Positions 18,114 to 28,193 are shown, numbered from the stretch's first letter. The stretch: DNA of 64,000 bases from Nocardiopsis eucommiae (GCA_018388625.1 CP074402.1:3348001-3412000); one strand, 5' to 3'. Numbers and translations: made by a program. Notes: generated by a model from the sequence alone, not told the origin.

Positions 18114-19430
18114 GTGAACGCCGTGCCGCACCCCCAGAAGCAGAGCCATCCGAACCCCGACGCCAGGAAGCTGTTCGTCCGCACCGTCGCCCTGCGTGAC
18201 CGCGCCGACAGCAGTCTGGTCCGACGTCTTCCCGACGGGGTACCGCTCGCCTGGCTGTCGGGGGACGACGGCATCGTGGGCTGGGGCGAGGCCGCCCGGC
18301 TGGAGTGCGCACCGCTTCCGGAGGGCACCGCGCCCACCGACACCAGCCGGTTCGACGAGGCGGCGCGCTGGTTCGACGCCCTGCTGGAGCGCGCCGAGGT
18401 CGAGGACGAGGTCGACCTGCCCGGCACGGGACTGGTCACCTTCGGCACGTTCACGTTCGCGCCCACCTCCGCGGGTTCGACGCTGATCGTGCCGCGTGTG
18501 GTCGTGGGCCGCCGTGCCGGGCGCACCTGGTTGACCACCGTCACCGACGAGCCCGGCACCCATCCCGAGGAACTGCTGCGTCCCGGTTCCGCGCCGCGTC
18601 CCGTCGGCCCCGTGCGGTGGCGTCCCGGTTCGCTGACCCGCGAGGAGTGGATGGGCGCCGTGGCCGGGACGGTCGCGCGCATCCGCGCCGGTGAACTGGA
18701 GAAGGCCGTACTGGCCCGGGACTCCTTCGCCGACGCCGACGCCCCCGTCGACGTGCGCGTGCTGTTGGAGAGGCTGCGCACTCGCTTCCCCGCCTGCTTC
18801 ACGTTCTCCGTGGGCGGCATGGTCGGCGCCACCCCCGAACTCCTCCTGCGCCGTGAGGGCGACCAGCTCACCTCCCTGGTCCTGGCCGGGACCCGTCCCC
18901 GGGGCGAGGACGCCGAGTCCGACCAGCGCCTGGGTCAGGAGATGCTGGCCTCCGCCAAGGACGTCGAGGAGCACGGGCTGGCGGTGGACTCCCTGCGGGC
19001 CGCCCTGGAGCCACTCTCCGAGGAGCTGGTGGTCCCGGCCTGGCCGCACCTGCTCAGACTCGCCAACGTGCAGCACCTGGCCACGCGCGCGCACGCCCGC
19101 CTGTCCCCGGAGGTGTCCGCCCTGGACGCGGTGGCGGCGCTGCACCCCACGGCCGCCGTGGGCGGTACCCCCACCGCGACGGCGATGCGCCTCATCGCGG
19201 AGGTGGAGGGCATGGACCGGGGCGGATACGCCGGGCCGGTGGGCTGGCTGGACGGCGCGGGCAACTCCGAGTGGGGGATCGCGCTGCGCTGTGCCCACGT
19301 GGACGGCGCCCACGCGCGCCTGTACGCGGGCGGGGGGATCGTGGCCGGTTCGGACCCGGTCTCGGAGGTGGCCGAGGCCGAGTCGAAGTTCCGGGTGATG
19401 CGTGAGGCCCTGACCGACCCCGAGGCCTGA
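18114..19430 (+). CDS. menF: Isochorismate synthase
   Basis: The 438-residue product has a variable N-terminus and a C-terminal chorismate-binding domain. It shows AGELEKAVLARD (catalytic Lys), TPELLLRREGDQLTSLVLAGT, HPTAAVGGTPT, and RGGYAGPVGWLDGAGNSEWG. It converts chorismate to isochorismate, the first step of classical menaquinone synthesis. The remaining genes menD, menC, menB and menE are 19-25 kb away, which supports MenF. An EntC-type role for a catecholate siderophore is unlikely because no entB/entA/entE is present. The GTG is chosen from the leaderless -10; the same frame is open far upstream through non-coding sequence. Confidence 0.88.
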   Translation: MNAVPHPQKQSHPNPDARKLFVRTVALRDRADSSLVRRLPDGVPLAWLSGDDGIVGWGEAARLECAPLPEGTAPTDTSRFDEAARWFDALLERAEVEDEVDLPGTGLVTFGTFTFAPTSAGSTLIVPRVVVGRRAGRTWLTTVTDEPGTHPEELLRPGSAPRPVGPVRWRPGSLTREEWMGAVAGTVARIRAGELEKAVLARDSFADADAPVDVRVLLERLRTRFPACFTFSVGGMVGATPELLLRREGDQLTSLVLAGTRPRGEDAESDQRLGQEMLASAKDVEEHGLAVDSLRAALEPLSEELVVPAWPHLLRLANVQHLATRAHARLSPEVSALDAVAALHPTAAVGGTPTATAMRLIAEVEGMDRGGYAGPVGWLDGAGNSEWGIALRCAHVDGAHARLYAGGGIVAGSDPVSEVAEAESKFRVMREALTDPEA

Positions 19431-19547
19431 GCCCCGGGGCCAGCCCTGGCCAGGGCTCGGGGGCCGGAGGCCGGGGCCCGTTCCCCGGCCGGGTACGCGC
19501 GGTCGGCGGTTCACACGGGGGAAACACGGGCACGGCAGGCTCGCGGT

Positions 19548-19997
19548 ATGCACGTCACACTGGTCCCCTGGGACGATCCCGACGCCGTCGCGCTCCGCCT
19601 CGGCCAGCGGCGGGAGATCGCCGCACGCTACGCCAACCCGGACTCCGAGCCGGGGACCCCGCCCTCCGCCGACGACATCGCGGTGTTCGCGGTGGTGCGC
19701 GACGACGACGGCACCGCCGTGGGCTGCGGCGGCCTGCGGGACCTGGGTGACGGACGCGGCGAGGTCAAGCGCATGTTCGTGCGACCGGAGAGCCGGGGCT
19801 CGGGCGCGGCGGGGGCTCTGCTGAGCGTCCTGGAGGGGTGGGCCCGCGAGCGGGGCTGGACGTGTCTGCGTCTGGAGACCGGCGACCGCCAGCCGGACGC
19901 GGTGCGGTTCTACACGAAGGCCGGGTACGGCCCCATCGCCGCCTTCGGCGCCTACGCGGACGCCCCCGGCTCACTGTGCTTCGAGCGGGCCCTGTGA
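19548..19997 (+). CDS. GNAT-family N-acetyltransferase
   Basis: The 149-residue compact GNAT domain has motif A at about residues 70-98 (VKRMFVRPESRGSGAAGALL, with the acetyl-CoA phosphate loop RGSGAAG). Motif B continues with LRLETGDRQPDAVRFYTKAGY, where the Tyr is the usual general acid. The substrate is unknown. It converges on phoX, with a strong shared terminator between. No promoter could be fixed; the 117 bp after menF contain GC-rich hairpins (for example GCCCTGGCCAGGGC near 19445). Confidence 0.85.
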   Translation: MHVTLVPWDDPDAVALRLGQRREIAARYANPDSEPGTPPSADDIAVFAVVRDDDGTAVGCGGLRDLGDGRGEVKRMFVRPESRGSGAAGALLSVLEGWARERGWTCLRLETGDRQPDAVRFYTKAGYGPIAAFGAYADAPGSLCFERAL

Positions 19998-20030
19998 GGC
20001 GCCGGCCCGTGTGAGGCGCCCGCACGAGGA

Positions 20031-20075
20031 ACCGGCCCCGGTTCCTCCCCCACGACGGAGGGAACCGGGGCCGGT
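20031..20075. terminator. Bidirectional terminator between GNAT and phoX
   Basis: A perfect 15-bp stem (ACCGGCCCCGGTTCC with its complement at 20061-20075) and a 15-nt loop sit between convergent genes. Confidence 0.85.
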
Positions 20076-20124
20076 GGTCTGCTCCGGGCCGACACGGCCC
20101 GGTCGCACCCTCCGGGTGCGGTGA

Positions 20125-22142
20125 TCAGGTGCCGATGTCGCGGCCGCCCTTGTGCCAGGCGCACACCACGGACGGGCGGGGAAGTCCCCGTCCGGCCAGA
20201 GGCTGGTCGGCTGCTCGACCGTGCCGTTCTCGCCCGGGTGCTGCGGCGCGAGGAAGACGGTCTTCTGGTCCTCGGTGATCAGCGGGCCGCACGTCTCGGC
20301 CTCGACCGGGACGGTGGCGAAGGTCCGCAGTTCGCCACGGAAGCGGCCCTCGACCGGGACCACGTGCAGGGCGTCGTTGATGCCCAGGCTGCCCGGCTGT
20401 CCGTCGGTGGAGATCCACAGGTTGCCGTGCTTGTCGAAGGCCACGTTGTCGGGCGCCGAGATCGGCATGACCCTGGACTTGTCGAACCCGGCGAAGTAGG
20501 TGGACTCGTCCTCGGGGTCGCCGCAGACGATCGGCACGATCCAGGTGAACGTGGTGGCCCCGGAGTCGGAACCGTCCTCGATGATCTCCAGGACGTGTCC
20601 GAACTTGTTGGGGCCGCGCGGGTTGGGTTCGTCGGCCTGGCCGGGCTCACGCGCGCTGTTGTTGGTCAGCGCGCAGTAGACCTTGCCGGTCACCGGGCTG
20701 GGCTCGAAGTCCTCGGGGCGGTCCATCTTGGTGGGGCCGACCCGGTCGGCGGCCAGACGGGTGTGGATCAGCACCTCCGCCACGGAGAAGCCCTCCACGA
20801 AGCTCTCGGTGTCGGTGCAGAGCGGGATCCACTCGCCGGTGCCGTCGAACTCGCCGTCGGAGGGCAGCGCGCCCGTGCCGTCGATCTCGTCGGAGGGGCT
20901 GTTGCCCTCCAGCCGGGCCACGTAGAGCGTGCCGGAGTCCAGCAGCGTCATGTTGTGTCTGCGGGAGCCCTCGACGTACTTCTTGGCGCTGACGAACTTG
21001 TAGATGTAGTCGAAGCGCTCGTCGTCACCCATGTACGCGGCCACGCGGCCGTCCTCGGTGAGGTTGACGTTGGCGCCCTCGTGCTTGAAGCGGCCCAGCA
21101 TGGTGCGCTTGGCCGGGGTGGAGTCGGGGTCGTGCGGGTCGATCTCCACGATGTAGCCGAAGCGGTGCGCCTCGTTGGGGTGCTTGGAGAGGTCGAAGCG
21201 CTCGTCCACGCGGTCCCAGCGGCGCCCTCCACGGCTGGTGGAGAAGCCGTAGCGGGCGTAGGGCTCGGTGTCGGGTGCGGCGACGAAGTACTGGTTGTAG
21301 TTCTCCTCGCCGCTGAGGATCGTGCCCCAGGGGGTGGTGCCGCCCGCGCAGTTGTTGAGCATGCCCAGGACCCGCGTGCCCTCGGGGTCGGCCTCGGTGC
21401 GCAGCAGTTCGTCCCCGGCGGCGGGGCCGGTGAGCCGGAACTCCGTGCCGAGGTGGACGCGCCGGTTGAAGGCCCGTTCGCCTTCGGAGAGCACCCACTG
21501 GCCGGTGCCGTCCACCCGGTCCAGTTCCACCACGGAACCGCCGTGGGCGGCCATCGCCACGCGGATCCACTCGAGGTCGGCGTCCGCGCCGTCGGAGTAG
21601 CCGCGGAACATCAGTTCCTCGTTGGTGTACTCGTGGTTGACCCACAACAGGCCGCTGTCGTCGTCCAGCGGAAGGAAGCCGACGTAGTCGCAGTTGTAGC
21701 CGAACTGCCGCTCCTGGGCCTCGGCGGTCTGGTTGTCGAAGTCGAACTCCGGGGCGTCGGGCAGGACGGGGTCGCCCCAGCGCACGATCACGTGGTGGTC
21801 GTAGCCCTCGGGGACCGTGACCGCGTCGAGGTTGTTGGGCTGGACGCTCTTGAAGGTGGGGCGGGGCGAGGGGTGCGGTCGGCCGGGGCCTCTGTCCGCG
21901 GCGGCCGGGCTCAGGGCGGCCAGGCCGAGGGCGCCGGCTCCGGCGCCGACCGCCGCTCCCCTGAGCGCGGTGCGCCGGGAGAGCACGCCCTGGAAGATGT
22001 CACCGAAGTACGCGTTGTCGCTCCTGTTGGGAGCGGGGTGGAAGCAGGCGTTGCCGCACCGGTACTCACAGGTCTTGGGGGAACGTCCTCCTCCGACTCC
22101 GAGCAGGGGCAGGAGGCGGCGGCGGGGCGCGGATGGGGTCAC
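20125..22142 (-). CDS. phoX: PhoX-type alkaline phosphatase, Tat-exported (frameshifted)
   Basis: The reconstructed product is about 672 residues. It has a Tat signal (LSRRTALRG then a hydrophobic Ala/Gly stretch, residues 54-80) and the DUF839/PhoX body, with YNCDYVGFLPL, LWVNHEYTNEELMF, NNCAGGTTPWGTILSGEENY (metal and active-site block) and CALTNNS. PhoX enzymes are Ca/Fe-dependent periplasmic or extracellular phosphomonoesterases induced by phosphate starvation. An upstream Cys-rich CEYRCGNAC precedes the Tat motif and is common in this subgroup. The frame break at about 20177-20181 lacks one C; the true end is RPSVVCAWHKGGRDIGT. The GTG start follows GAGGAG. A PHO box upstream supports PhoP control. 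Confidence 0.88.
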
Positions 22143-22530
22143 ACGTTCTCCTCGGGGATCGTGACCGCTCACGCGCCCCGTCGGGCTGCGGGGCTCCGCT
22201 CGGAGGCGCGACAGCGATCGTGCAGGAGGTCCTGCCTGGTCGCTCACGACCTTGGCCGAGTTTTCACACGCGATGGTGAAACCCGGGTGAACGCGTCGAC
22301 AACTCCCCAGGCACGCCCGGGGGCATCACCCAGCAAAGTCGTACGAACACGCACCGTCGGACCACTTGTGGTGATCCTCGCCTACCGACTCGATCACGTC
22401 CAGATGCCTCGCCCGGCGTCGCGGGTGTCTTCTGACGATCTGACCGCATGTGTCACGCCACATGTGCCCCATGCCTCCCCTGAGCCAGTCGCGCTCGAAG
22501 CGGTACGTCCCTCCTCGACGGCTCGGCGGG
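22143..22530. other. Intergenic region between fepC end and phoX start
   Basis: The 388 bases hold the phoX promoter with its PHO box (22275-22292). Near the fepC end is an inverted repeat CATGTG-N6-CACATG around 22446-22463 that may terminate the fep operon. No gene was seen here. Confidence 0.5.
22275..22292 (-). promoter_or_regulatory. PHO box upstream of phoX
   Basis: Reading the minus strand, GTTCACCCGGGTTTCACC contains two 7-mers, GTTCACC and TTTCACC, at an exact 11-bp spacing. This is the structure of PhoP-binding direct-repeat units (consensus GTTCACC-N4-GTTCACC) in streptomycetes. It lies about 135 bp before the phoX GTG. Confidence 0.75.
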
Positions 22531-23385
22531 TCAGCGTCCCGCGCGGCCCACGGGGACCACGAGCGGGCCTCCGGAGACCGGGTCCTCGGTGACGACGGCC
22601 TCCAGGTCGAAGGCCTCGCGCAGCAGTGCGGGGGTGAGCACCTCGGCGGGCGTCCCGCTGGCCACCACCCGGCCGTCACGCATGGTGATGATGGTGTCCG
22701 CGTAGCGGGCCGCGAGGTTGAGGTCGTGCAGGACCATCACGATGGTGCGGCCGCCCTGCCGGTGCAGGTCGCGGACGAGGTCCAGGACGTCCACCTGGTG
22801 GACCAGGTCCAGGAACGTGGTGGGCTCGTCCAGCAGCAGCAGGTCCGTGCCCTGGGCCAGGACCATGGAGATCCACGCGCGCTGGCGCTGGCCGCCGGAC
22901 AGCTCCTGGAGCGGGGTGTCGGCCAGCTCCAGGAGGCCGGTCCGTTCCAGGGCGGTGGAGACGGCCCGGTGGTCGTCCCCCGACCACTGCCGGTACCACT
23001 TCTGGGAGGGGTGACGCCCGCGCGCGACGAGGTCCGCGACGGTGAGGCCGTCGGGGGCGGTCGGCTGCTGCGGCAGGACCCCCAGCACCTGGGCCACCTC
23101 CCGTGTGGGCACCCGGTGGATGTCGCGGCCGTCGAGCTCCACCACACCGGCGCGTGGGCGCATGAGGCGGCCCAGGGCGCGGAGCATGGTGGACTTCCCG
23201 CAGCCGTTGGGTCCGATCACGCAGGTGACGGTGCCCTCGACGATGTCGGCGTCCAGACCGTCGACGATGGTGCGTTCGTCGTAGGCCAGGGTGAGGCCGC
23301 GGGCGCGCAGCCGCGCCCTGGGCGCGTCGGCCATGGCGGGCGCCGTGTCCGGGAGCGGGCTCGGGTGGGTCTGTTCGGTGGTCAC
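22531..23385 (-). CDS. fepC: Ferric-siderophore ABC transporter ATP-binding protein
   Basis: The 284-residue product is a FecE/FepC-type ATPase with Walker A GPNGCGKST, FepC-typical GVLPQQPTAPDGLTV, signature LSGGQRQRAWISMVLAQ, Walker B LLLLDEPT and H-loop VLHDLN. It drives import of iron-siderophore through FepD/FepG. The GTG at 23383-23385 overlaps the fepG stop (GTGA), so translation is coupled. It is the last gene of the three-gene operon fepD-fepG-fepC, which is divergent from fepB and preceded by an iron box. Confidence 0.92.
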   Translation of the reverse strand: MTTEQTHPSPLPDTAPAMADAPRARLRARGLTLAYDERTIVDGLDADIVEGTVTCVIGPNGCGKSTMLRALGRLMRPRAGVVELDGRDIHRVPTREVAQVLGVLPQQPTAPDGLTVADLVARGRHPSQKWYRQWSGDDHRAVSTALERTGLLELADTPLQELSGGQRQRAWISMVLAQGTDLLLLDEPTTFLDLVHQVDVLDLVRDLHRQGGRTIVMVLHDLNLAARYADTIITMRDGRVVASGTPAEVLTPALLREAFDLEAVVTEDPVSGGPLVVPVGRAGR

Positions 23386-24478
23386 GCCTGGACCTTTCGG
23401 TTGCCGCGGACGAGGAGGTACACGAGGTAGAGGGCGCCCAGGCAGCCGGTGACGATGCCGACGGGGAGCTGGACGGTGCCGAAGAGGTTGCGGGCCACGA
23501 GGTCGGCCCCGGCCACCAGGGCGGCCCCGACCAGGGCCGAGAGCAGGACCGGCGGCCGTGCCGCGCGACCCAGTCTCAGGGCGATCTGCGGGGCCGCCAG
23601 CGACACGAAGAGGATGGGCCCGGCCGCCGAGGTGCCGAACGCGGCGAGGAGCACGGCCAGCGCGAGCATGCCCGTGCGGGCGGCCTCCACGCGCACACCG
23701 AGGCCGCGGGTGACGTCGTCGTCGAAGGAGAGGGCGTCCAGCGTGCGCGCACCGGCCAGGGCCAGCGGCAGCAGGACGGCGAGGGCGACCGCCACGGGCA
23801 GGGCGTGGGTCCAGGTGCGCATGGAGAGGCTGCCCGCGATCCACACCATGGCCCGGCCGCTGTCGTTGACCTCCCCGAGGGTGAGCATCCAGAGGGTGAC
23901 GTTCATCAGGACGGTGGACACGCCCACGCCCACCAGCAGGAGGCGGAAGCCGTCGACGCCGCCGCGCCAGGCCAGCCCGTAGCAGAGCGCCCCGGCGGCC
24001 AGGCCGCCGATCAGCGCCAGCGCGGGGACCCCGATCTGGGCGAGGGGGCCGCTGACGATCCCGTAGCTGCCGCCGAAGGCCATCACCGCCACCACGCCCG
24101 CGCTGGCGCCGTGGGTGACCCCGAGCAGGTCGGGGCTGGCCAGCGGGTTGCGCATGATCGCCTGGGTGATGGCTCCGGCGGCGGCCAGCGCCGCGCCCGC
24201 GAGCAGGCCGACCACCACGCGCGGCATCCGCACCCGCCAGATGGTGAAGTACTCGTCGTAGCTGGTGCCGACGACGTTGGCCCACACCTGGCCGGGGGCG
24301 ACGAAGACGTCCCCGACGGAGAGGTTGAGCCCGGTCAGGGCCACGACCACCACGGCGGTGAGCGTCGCGACGGCGACCAGGCGCGGGCGGAGCGGGACCG
24401 TGACGGGGCCGAGGGTGATCGCCCGGGCCCGGCGTGCCAGGGGGTCGCGCGGGGGCGGGGGTCGAGGGTGGCGGTCAC
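23382..24478 (-). CDS. fepG: Ferric-siderophore ABC transporter permease (frameshifted near start)
   Basis: The product is a FecCD-family permease of about 365 residues with some nine membrane helices. It shows LSVGDVFVAPGQVWA, MPRVVVGLLAGAALAAAG, MRNPLASPDLLGVTHGAS and the ATPase-docking region near FVSLAAPQIALRLG. With FepD it forms the heterodimeric channel for the siderophore complex. A missing base at about 24448-24461 separates the first ten codons (VTATLDPRP) from the rest. The GTG at 24476-24478 overlaps the fepD stop as GTGA, which supports this start. Confidence 0.88.
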
Positions 24479-25551
24479 AGCGCGAACAACCTCCGGCGGC
24501 GGACGACGTGGATGAAGAAGGGGGCGCCGACCAGGGCGAGGACCACCCCGACCTGGAGTTCGCCGGGCGGGGCGAGGAACCGGCCGAGGATGTCGGCGGC
24601 GAGGAGGAGGACCGCGCCCATGAGGGCCGAGTAGGGGATCAGCCAGCGGTAGTCGGCGCCGACGATGCCCCGTGCCAGGTGCGGGACGATGAGGCCGACG
24701 AAGGCGATGGGACCGCAGGCCGCGACGGTGATGCCGGTCAGGAGGGTGATGGCGGCCAGGCCGACGAGGCGGGCCCGTCCGATGCGGAACCCCAGGGCGC
24801 GGGCGGTGTCCTCGCCCAGGGCCAGGGCGTTGAGGGCACGGGCGTTGACCAGGGCGAGCACGGCGCCGACGAGGACGACGGGGACCATCTGGGGGATGAT
24901 CGACGGGTCGCGGCCGGAGAGGGATCCGACCCTCCAGAACCGGAAGTTCTCCATGGTGGACTGGTCGAGCAGGACCAGCCCCGAGGCGATCGAGTAGGCC
25001 ATCCAACTGATGGCGGTTCCGGCGAGCGCCAGGGTGACGGGGGTGGGTCCGCGTCCGGGGACCGAGGCCACCGCGTACACGACGACCACGGCGGCACCGG
25101 CCCCGGCGAAGGCGAACCAGGCCTGGGTGTGCAGGGCGGTGACACCGAAGAAGTGGATGCCCGCCACGACGGCGAGGGCGGCGCCGAAGGTCACCCCGAG
25201 GATGCTGGGGTCGCCCAGGGGGTTGCGGGTGTGGCCCTGCATGAGGGCGCCGCCGAGGCCGAGGCTGATCCCGGCCAGGAGGCCGAGCACGGTGCGGGGC
25301 AGGCGGATCTCGTTGACGATCGTGTCGGCCTCGGGCCCCGCGCCGGTCGTCAGGGCCTGCCAGACGGTGACGGGGTCGAGGGTGCGGGCGCCCACGAGCA
25401 CGCTGGCGGCGAGGGCGACGGCGAGCAGCGATGTGAGCAGCACCAGGCCGCCCAGTCGGCGCGATCGTCGGGCGTCGACGGCGGAACGCGCCGGTTCCAG
25501 GGAACGCGGTGCCCCGCCCGCTTCCTGGGTCGGGACTGTGGTCCGGCTCAC
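24475..25551 (-). CDS. fepD: Ferric-siderophore ABC transporter permease
   Basis: The 358-residue FecCD-family permease has about nine helices. It contains RLPRTVLGLLAGISLGLGGA, MQGHTRNPLGDPSILGVTFG and GPIAFVGLIVPHLARGIVG, the conserved FecCD blocks. It is the first gene of the operon. The GTG start has a strong GGGGAGG site, and an iron box lies 30-55 bp upstream, so transcription should rise when iron is scarce. It pairs with the adjacent FepG and with the divergently encoded binding protein. Confidence 0.92.
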   Translation of the reverse strand: MSRTTVPTQEAGGAPRSLEPARSAVDARRSRRLGGLVLLTSLLAVALAASVLVGARTLDPVTVWQALTTGAGPEADTIVNEIRLPRTVLGLLAGISLGLGGALMQGHTRNPLGDPSILGVTFGAALAVVAGIHFFGVTALHTQAWFAFAGAGAAVVVVYAVASVPGRGPTPVTLALAGTAISWMAYSIASGLVLLDQSTMENFRFWRVGSLSGRDPSIIPQMVPVVLVGAVLALVNARALNALALGEDTARALGFRIGRARLVGLAAITLLTGITVAACGPIAFVGLIVPHLARGIVGADYRWLIPYSALMGAVLLLAADILGRFLAPPGELQVGVVLALVGAPFFIHVVRRRRLFAL

Positions 25552-25582
25552 CCGGCCTCCCCTCAGAGAAAAGGCCAGGCAG

Positions 25583-25607
25583 ACCTAAGTTAGGTTTGCC
25601 TAGCCAC
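25583..25607. promoter_or_regulatory. Iron box between divergent fepD and fepB
   Basis: A perfect palindrome ACCTAAGTTAGGT (25583-25595) overlaps TTAGGTTTGCCTAGCC (25590-25605), which matches 13 of 19 iron-box positions when extended. An IdeR/DmdR-type repressor bound here could control fepDGC and fepB together. Confidence 0.75.
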
Positions 25608-25745
25608 ACTTGGATGATCTAAGTTTGCCACGGTTCACACCAGAGAGTCACCCCGTCCGACCGTTCGTCAAGTTCCGGCAGCTCGTCGCGGCAACCTCGA
25701 CGGAGCGGCACCGGGACCACCCACACCCCTTCGGGAGCCCCCACC

Positions 25746-26777
25746 ATGAACCACCCCCTCCTCCCCCGCCGCCCGGGGCTGGCCGCGCTGGCGGCGGTCT
25801 CCTCACTGGCGCTGCTCACCGCGTGCGGCGCGGCCGGCCCCGGCGAGGACGCCGACGGCGGTGACGGCTCCGGCGACGGCGGGTCCGCCGAGGGATTCCC
25901 CCTCACCGTCGACCACGCCATGGGTTCCACCGAGATCCCGGCCGCCCCCGAGCGGGTGCTGCCGCTGGACTTCACGTACGTGGACGCCACCCTCGCCCTG
26001 GGCGGGAACGTGGTGGGCTACACGCAGATCGCGGAGAACCAGGACGGTCTGCCCGAGTACCTGTTCGAGAGCGACTGGAACACCGGCGACGCCGACGGGG
26101 CCGAGTCGGTCGGACTGCTGTGGGAGATCAGCCCCGAGCTGGTCGCCCAGACCCGGCCGGACCTGATCCTGTCCGCCGAGGTCCGCCACGGCGACGGCTA
26201 CGACCAGCTCGCCGAGGTCGCGCCCACCGTGATGTCCGAGGACACCGGCGTCTCCTGGAAGGACAACCTGCGCCTGACCGGCGCGGCCCTGGGCCAGTCC
26301 GAGGAGGCCGAGCGCCTGATCACCGAGTTCGAGGACCGCGCGGCCGCCATCGGGGAGGAGATCGCCGAGACCCACGACGGAGGGGCCCCCACGGTGTCCG
26401 TGGTCCGCTTCGCCGGGGACGCCGAGGGCGTGCGCCTGTACACGCGCAACTCCTACGTGGGAGTGATCCTGGACGACCTGGGCCTGCCCGCCGGCGAGCA
26501 CACCGAGACCGACTCCGAGGAGATCGCGACCTACCACAGCCCCGAGCGCCTGCTCGACCTGGAGGCCGACCGGATCCTGGTGGCCACCTACGACGACGGC
26601 GCGGGCGAGGTGGACGAGTCCAAGGACGACTACGTCACCAACCCGCTGTGGGACCAGCTGGAGGGCGAGAAGACCGACGTGGACGACGACTACTGGATGT
26701 CCGGCGTGGGCCTGATCTCCGCTCACGCGGTCCTCGACGACGTGGCCGAGGTCTTCGACGTCGACCCCCGGAACTGA
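25746..26777 (+). CDS. fepB: Siderophore-binding lipoprotein of ABC transporter
   Basis: The 343-residue product has a lipoprotein signal ending LLTAC (Cys about residue 27), an acidic Gly/Asp linker, then a periplasmic-binding type III (FecB/FepB) fold. Typical pieces are HAMGSTEIPAAPERVLPLDF, ARPDLIL-like TRPDLILS and DRILVATYDD. It binds ferric siderophore at the cell surface and hands it to FepDG. It is divergent from fepDGC across an iron box and is followed by a terminator and then the decarboxylase gene, which ties transport to synthesis. The symbol is used for type, not for enterobactin specificity. Confidence 0.9.
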   Translation: MNHPLLPRRPGLAALAAVSSLALLTACGAAGPGEDADGGDGSGDGGSAEGFPLTVDHAMGSTEIPAAPERVLPLDFTYVDATLALGGNVVGYTQIAENQDGLPEYLFESDWNTGDADGAESVGLLWEISPELVAQTRPDLILSAEVRHGDGYDQLAEVAPTVMSEDTGVSWKDNLRLTGAALGQSEEAERLITEFEDRAAAIGEEIAETHDGGAPTVSVVRFAGDAEGVRLYTRNSYVGVILDDLGLPAGEHTETDSEEIATYHSPERLLDLEADRILVATYDDGAGEVDESKDDYVTNPLWDQLEGEKTDVDDDYWMSGVGLISAHAVLDDVAEVFDVDPRN

Positions 26778-26787
26778 CCACCCTCGC

Positions 26788-26808
26788 GGGGCCCGGGCTC
26801 CGGGCCCC
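26788..26808 (+). terminator. Hairpin after fepB
   Basis: The stem GGGGCCCGG/CCGGGCCCC with a short loop, followed by TT, starts 11 nt after the stop. It may attenuate rather than fully block reading into the decarboxylase gene 64 bp on. Confidence 0.65.
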
Positions 26809-26871
26809 TTGCCCTGCCCTGACCCGCGCACAGCCCGTGCGCGGACCATGACACGCCGAGAGGGAACCACC

Positions 26872-28171
26872 ATGGAACCGCCCCGCTCCTTCGAGCACAC
26901 GCCCGCCCTGTCCGCCGACGTCCTCCCGGTGGCGGTCCGCCGGGCCGCCCTGGAACTGGCGGCCTCCCCGGTTCCGGGTACGTCTACGACCCGGCCCTGG
27001 CCGCCGACCGCGTGCGCACCCTGCGCGCGGCCCTGCCGGACTGGGCCCGCGTGTACTTCGCGGTGAAGTCCAACGGGTTCGCCCCGGTGCTGTCGCACCT
27101 GTCCGAGGCCGTGGACGGGTTCGAGGCGGCGTCGTTGAGCGAGGCCCGCACGGCCCTGGCCGCCCTGCGCGAACGGGAGGGGTCCGAGGGCGCCGACGGC
27201 GGTTCCGCCCGCGGCGAGCGGATCGCGGTGAGCGGTCCGGGCAAGACCCCGGAGATGCTCTCGGGCCTGGCCCGGCTGCGGGCCGAGCGGGGCGCCGACG
27301 TGGTGGTCAACGTCGAGAGCGAACTGGAGCTGCACCGGACCGCCGCCGCGGCCCGTGCGGCGGACGTCGTGCTCCCGGTGACGCTGCGCGTGAATCCCGA
27401 GCGGGTGCCGGTGAGCGGTTCCCTGGTGATGGGCGGCGCGCCGAGCCCCTTCGGTCTGCCCGAGCCCCGGGTTCCGGAGGCGGTGGCGACCGCGATGTCG
27501 CTGCCCGAGCTGGACCTGGTGGGGTTCCACGTCCACGCGGTGAGCGGCAACACCGACGCCGTGGCGCACGCCGCCTACGTGCTCTGGTGCCTGGAGTGGG
27601 CGGCGGAGACCGCCAAGCGCCACGGCGTGGACCTGCGTGTGGTGGACGTGGGCGGGGGCTCGGGGTGCCGTTCGAGGAGGGTGACGGTGAGTTCGACCTC
27701 GCCGCCCTGGGCGCGGCCCTGGCCGCGCTGCCCGACCCGGGGGTGGAGGTGGTGTTCGAGCCCGGCCGGTGGATCGCCGCGCCGACCGGCTGGTACGCGG
27801 CTCGGGTGACCGACGTGAAGTCGGCCTACGGCGAGCACTTCGCGGTGGTGCGCGGCGGCATCAACCAGTTCCAACTGCCCACCTCCTGGGAGATCAGGCA
27901 CAACTTCGCCGTCGTGGAGGGCGGGGACTGGCCCCGGGACCTGCCGCGCCCCGGGGTGGAGGGTGTCTCGGTGACGGTCTCAGGAGAGCTGTGCACACCC
28001 GAGGACGTGCTGGCCAGGGACGTGCGGGTGGCGTCGCTGCGCGCGGGTGACGTGGTGGTCTTCCCCAACGCGGGCGCCTACGGCCACGAGTTCGCGATGC
28101 CCGCGTTCCTGGCGCATCCGGGTGCGCCGAGGAGGACGGTCGACACCCGCCGCACCCGCGCCCAAACGTGA
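26872..28171 (+). CDS. Type III PLP-dependent decarboxylase, PvsE/SbnH-like (two frameshifts)
   Basis: The reconstructed product is about 433 residues, of the ornithine/DAP/arginine decarboxylase-2 family. An alanine-racemase-like barrel has YFAVKSNGFAPVL (PLP-binding Lys), FHVHAVSGN and VVDVGGG (PLP phosphate). A C-terminal beta domain carries GELCTPEDVLARD, whose Cys matches the catalytic Cys of ornithine decarboxylase. In siderophore loci such enzymes (PvsE in vibrioferrin, SbnH in staphyloferrin B) decarboxylate an amino acid already joined to citrate. Breaks at about 26975-26978 and 27654-27659 each lack one base. ATG 26872 follows GAGAGGGA. It sits between fepB and the iron-boxed siderophore operon, so a biosynthetic role is inferred. 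Confidence 0.82.
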
Positions 28172-28193
28172 ACTTGAGCACTCCGACGGAGCA

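Noticed and set aside
24265..25593. A 442-codon plus-strand frame opposite fepG/fepD
   Set aside because: It has Asp/Gly/Glu-rich shadow composition; the opposite strand encodes unambiguous FecCD permeases.
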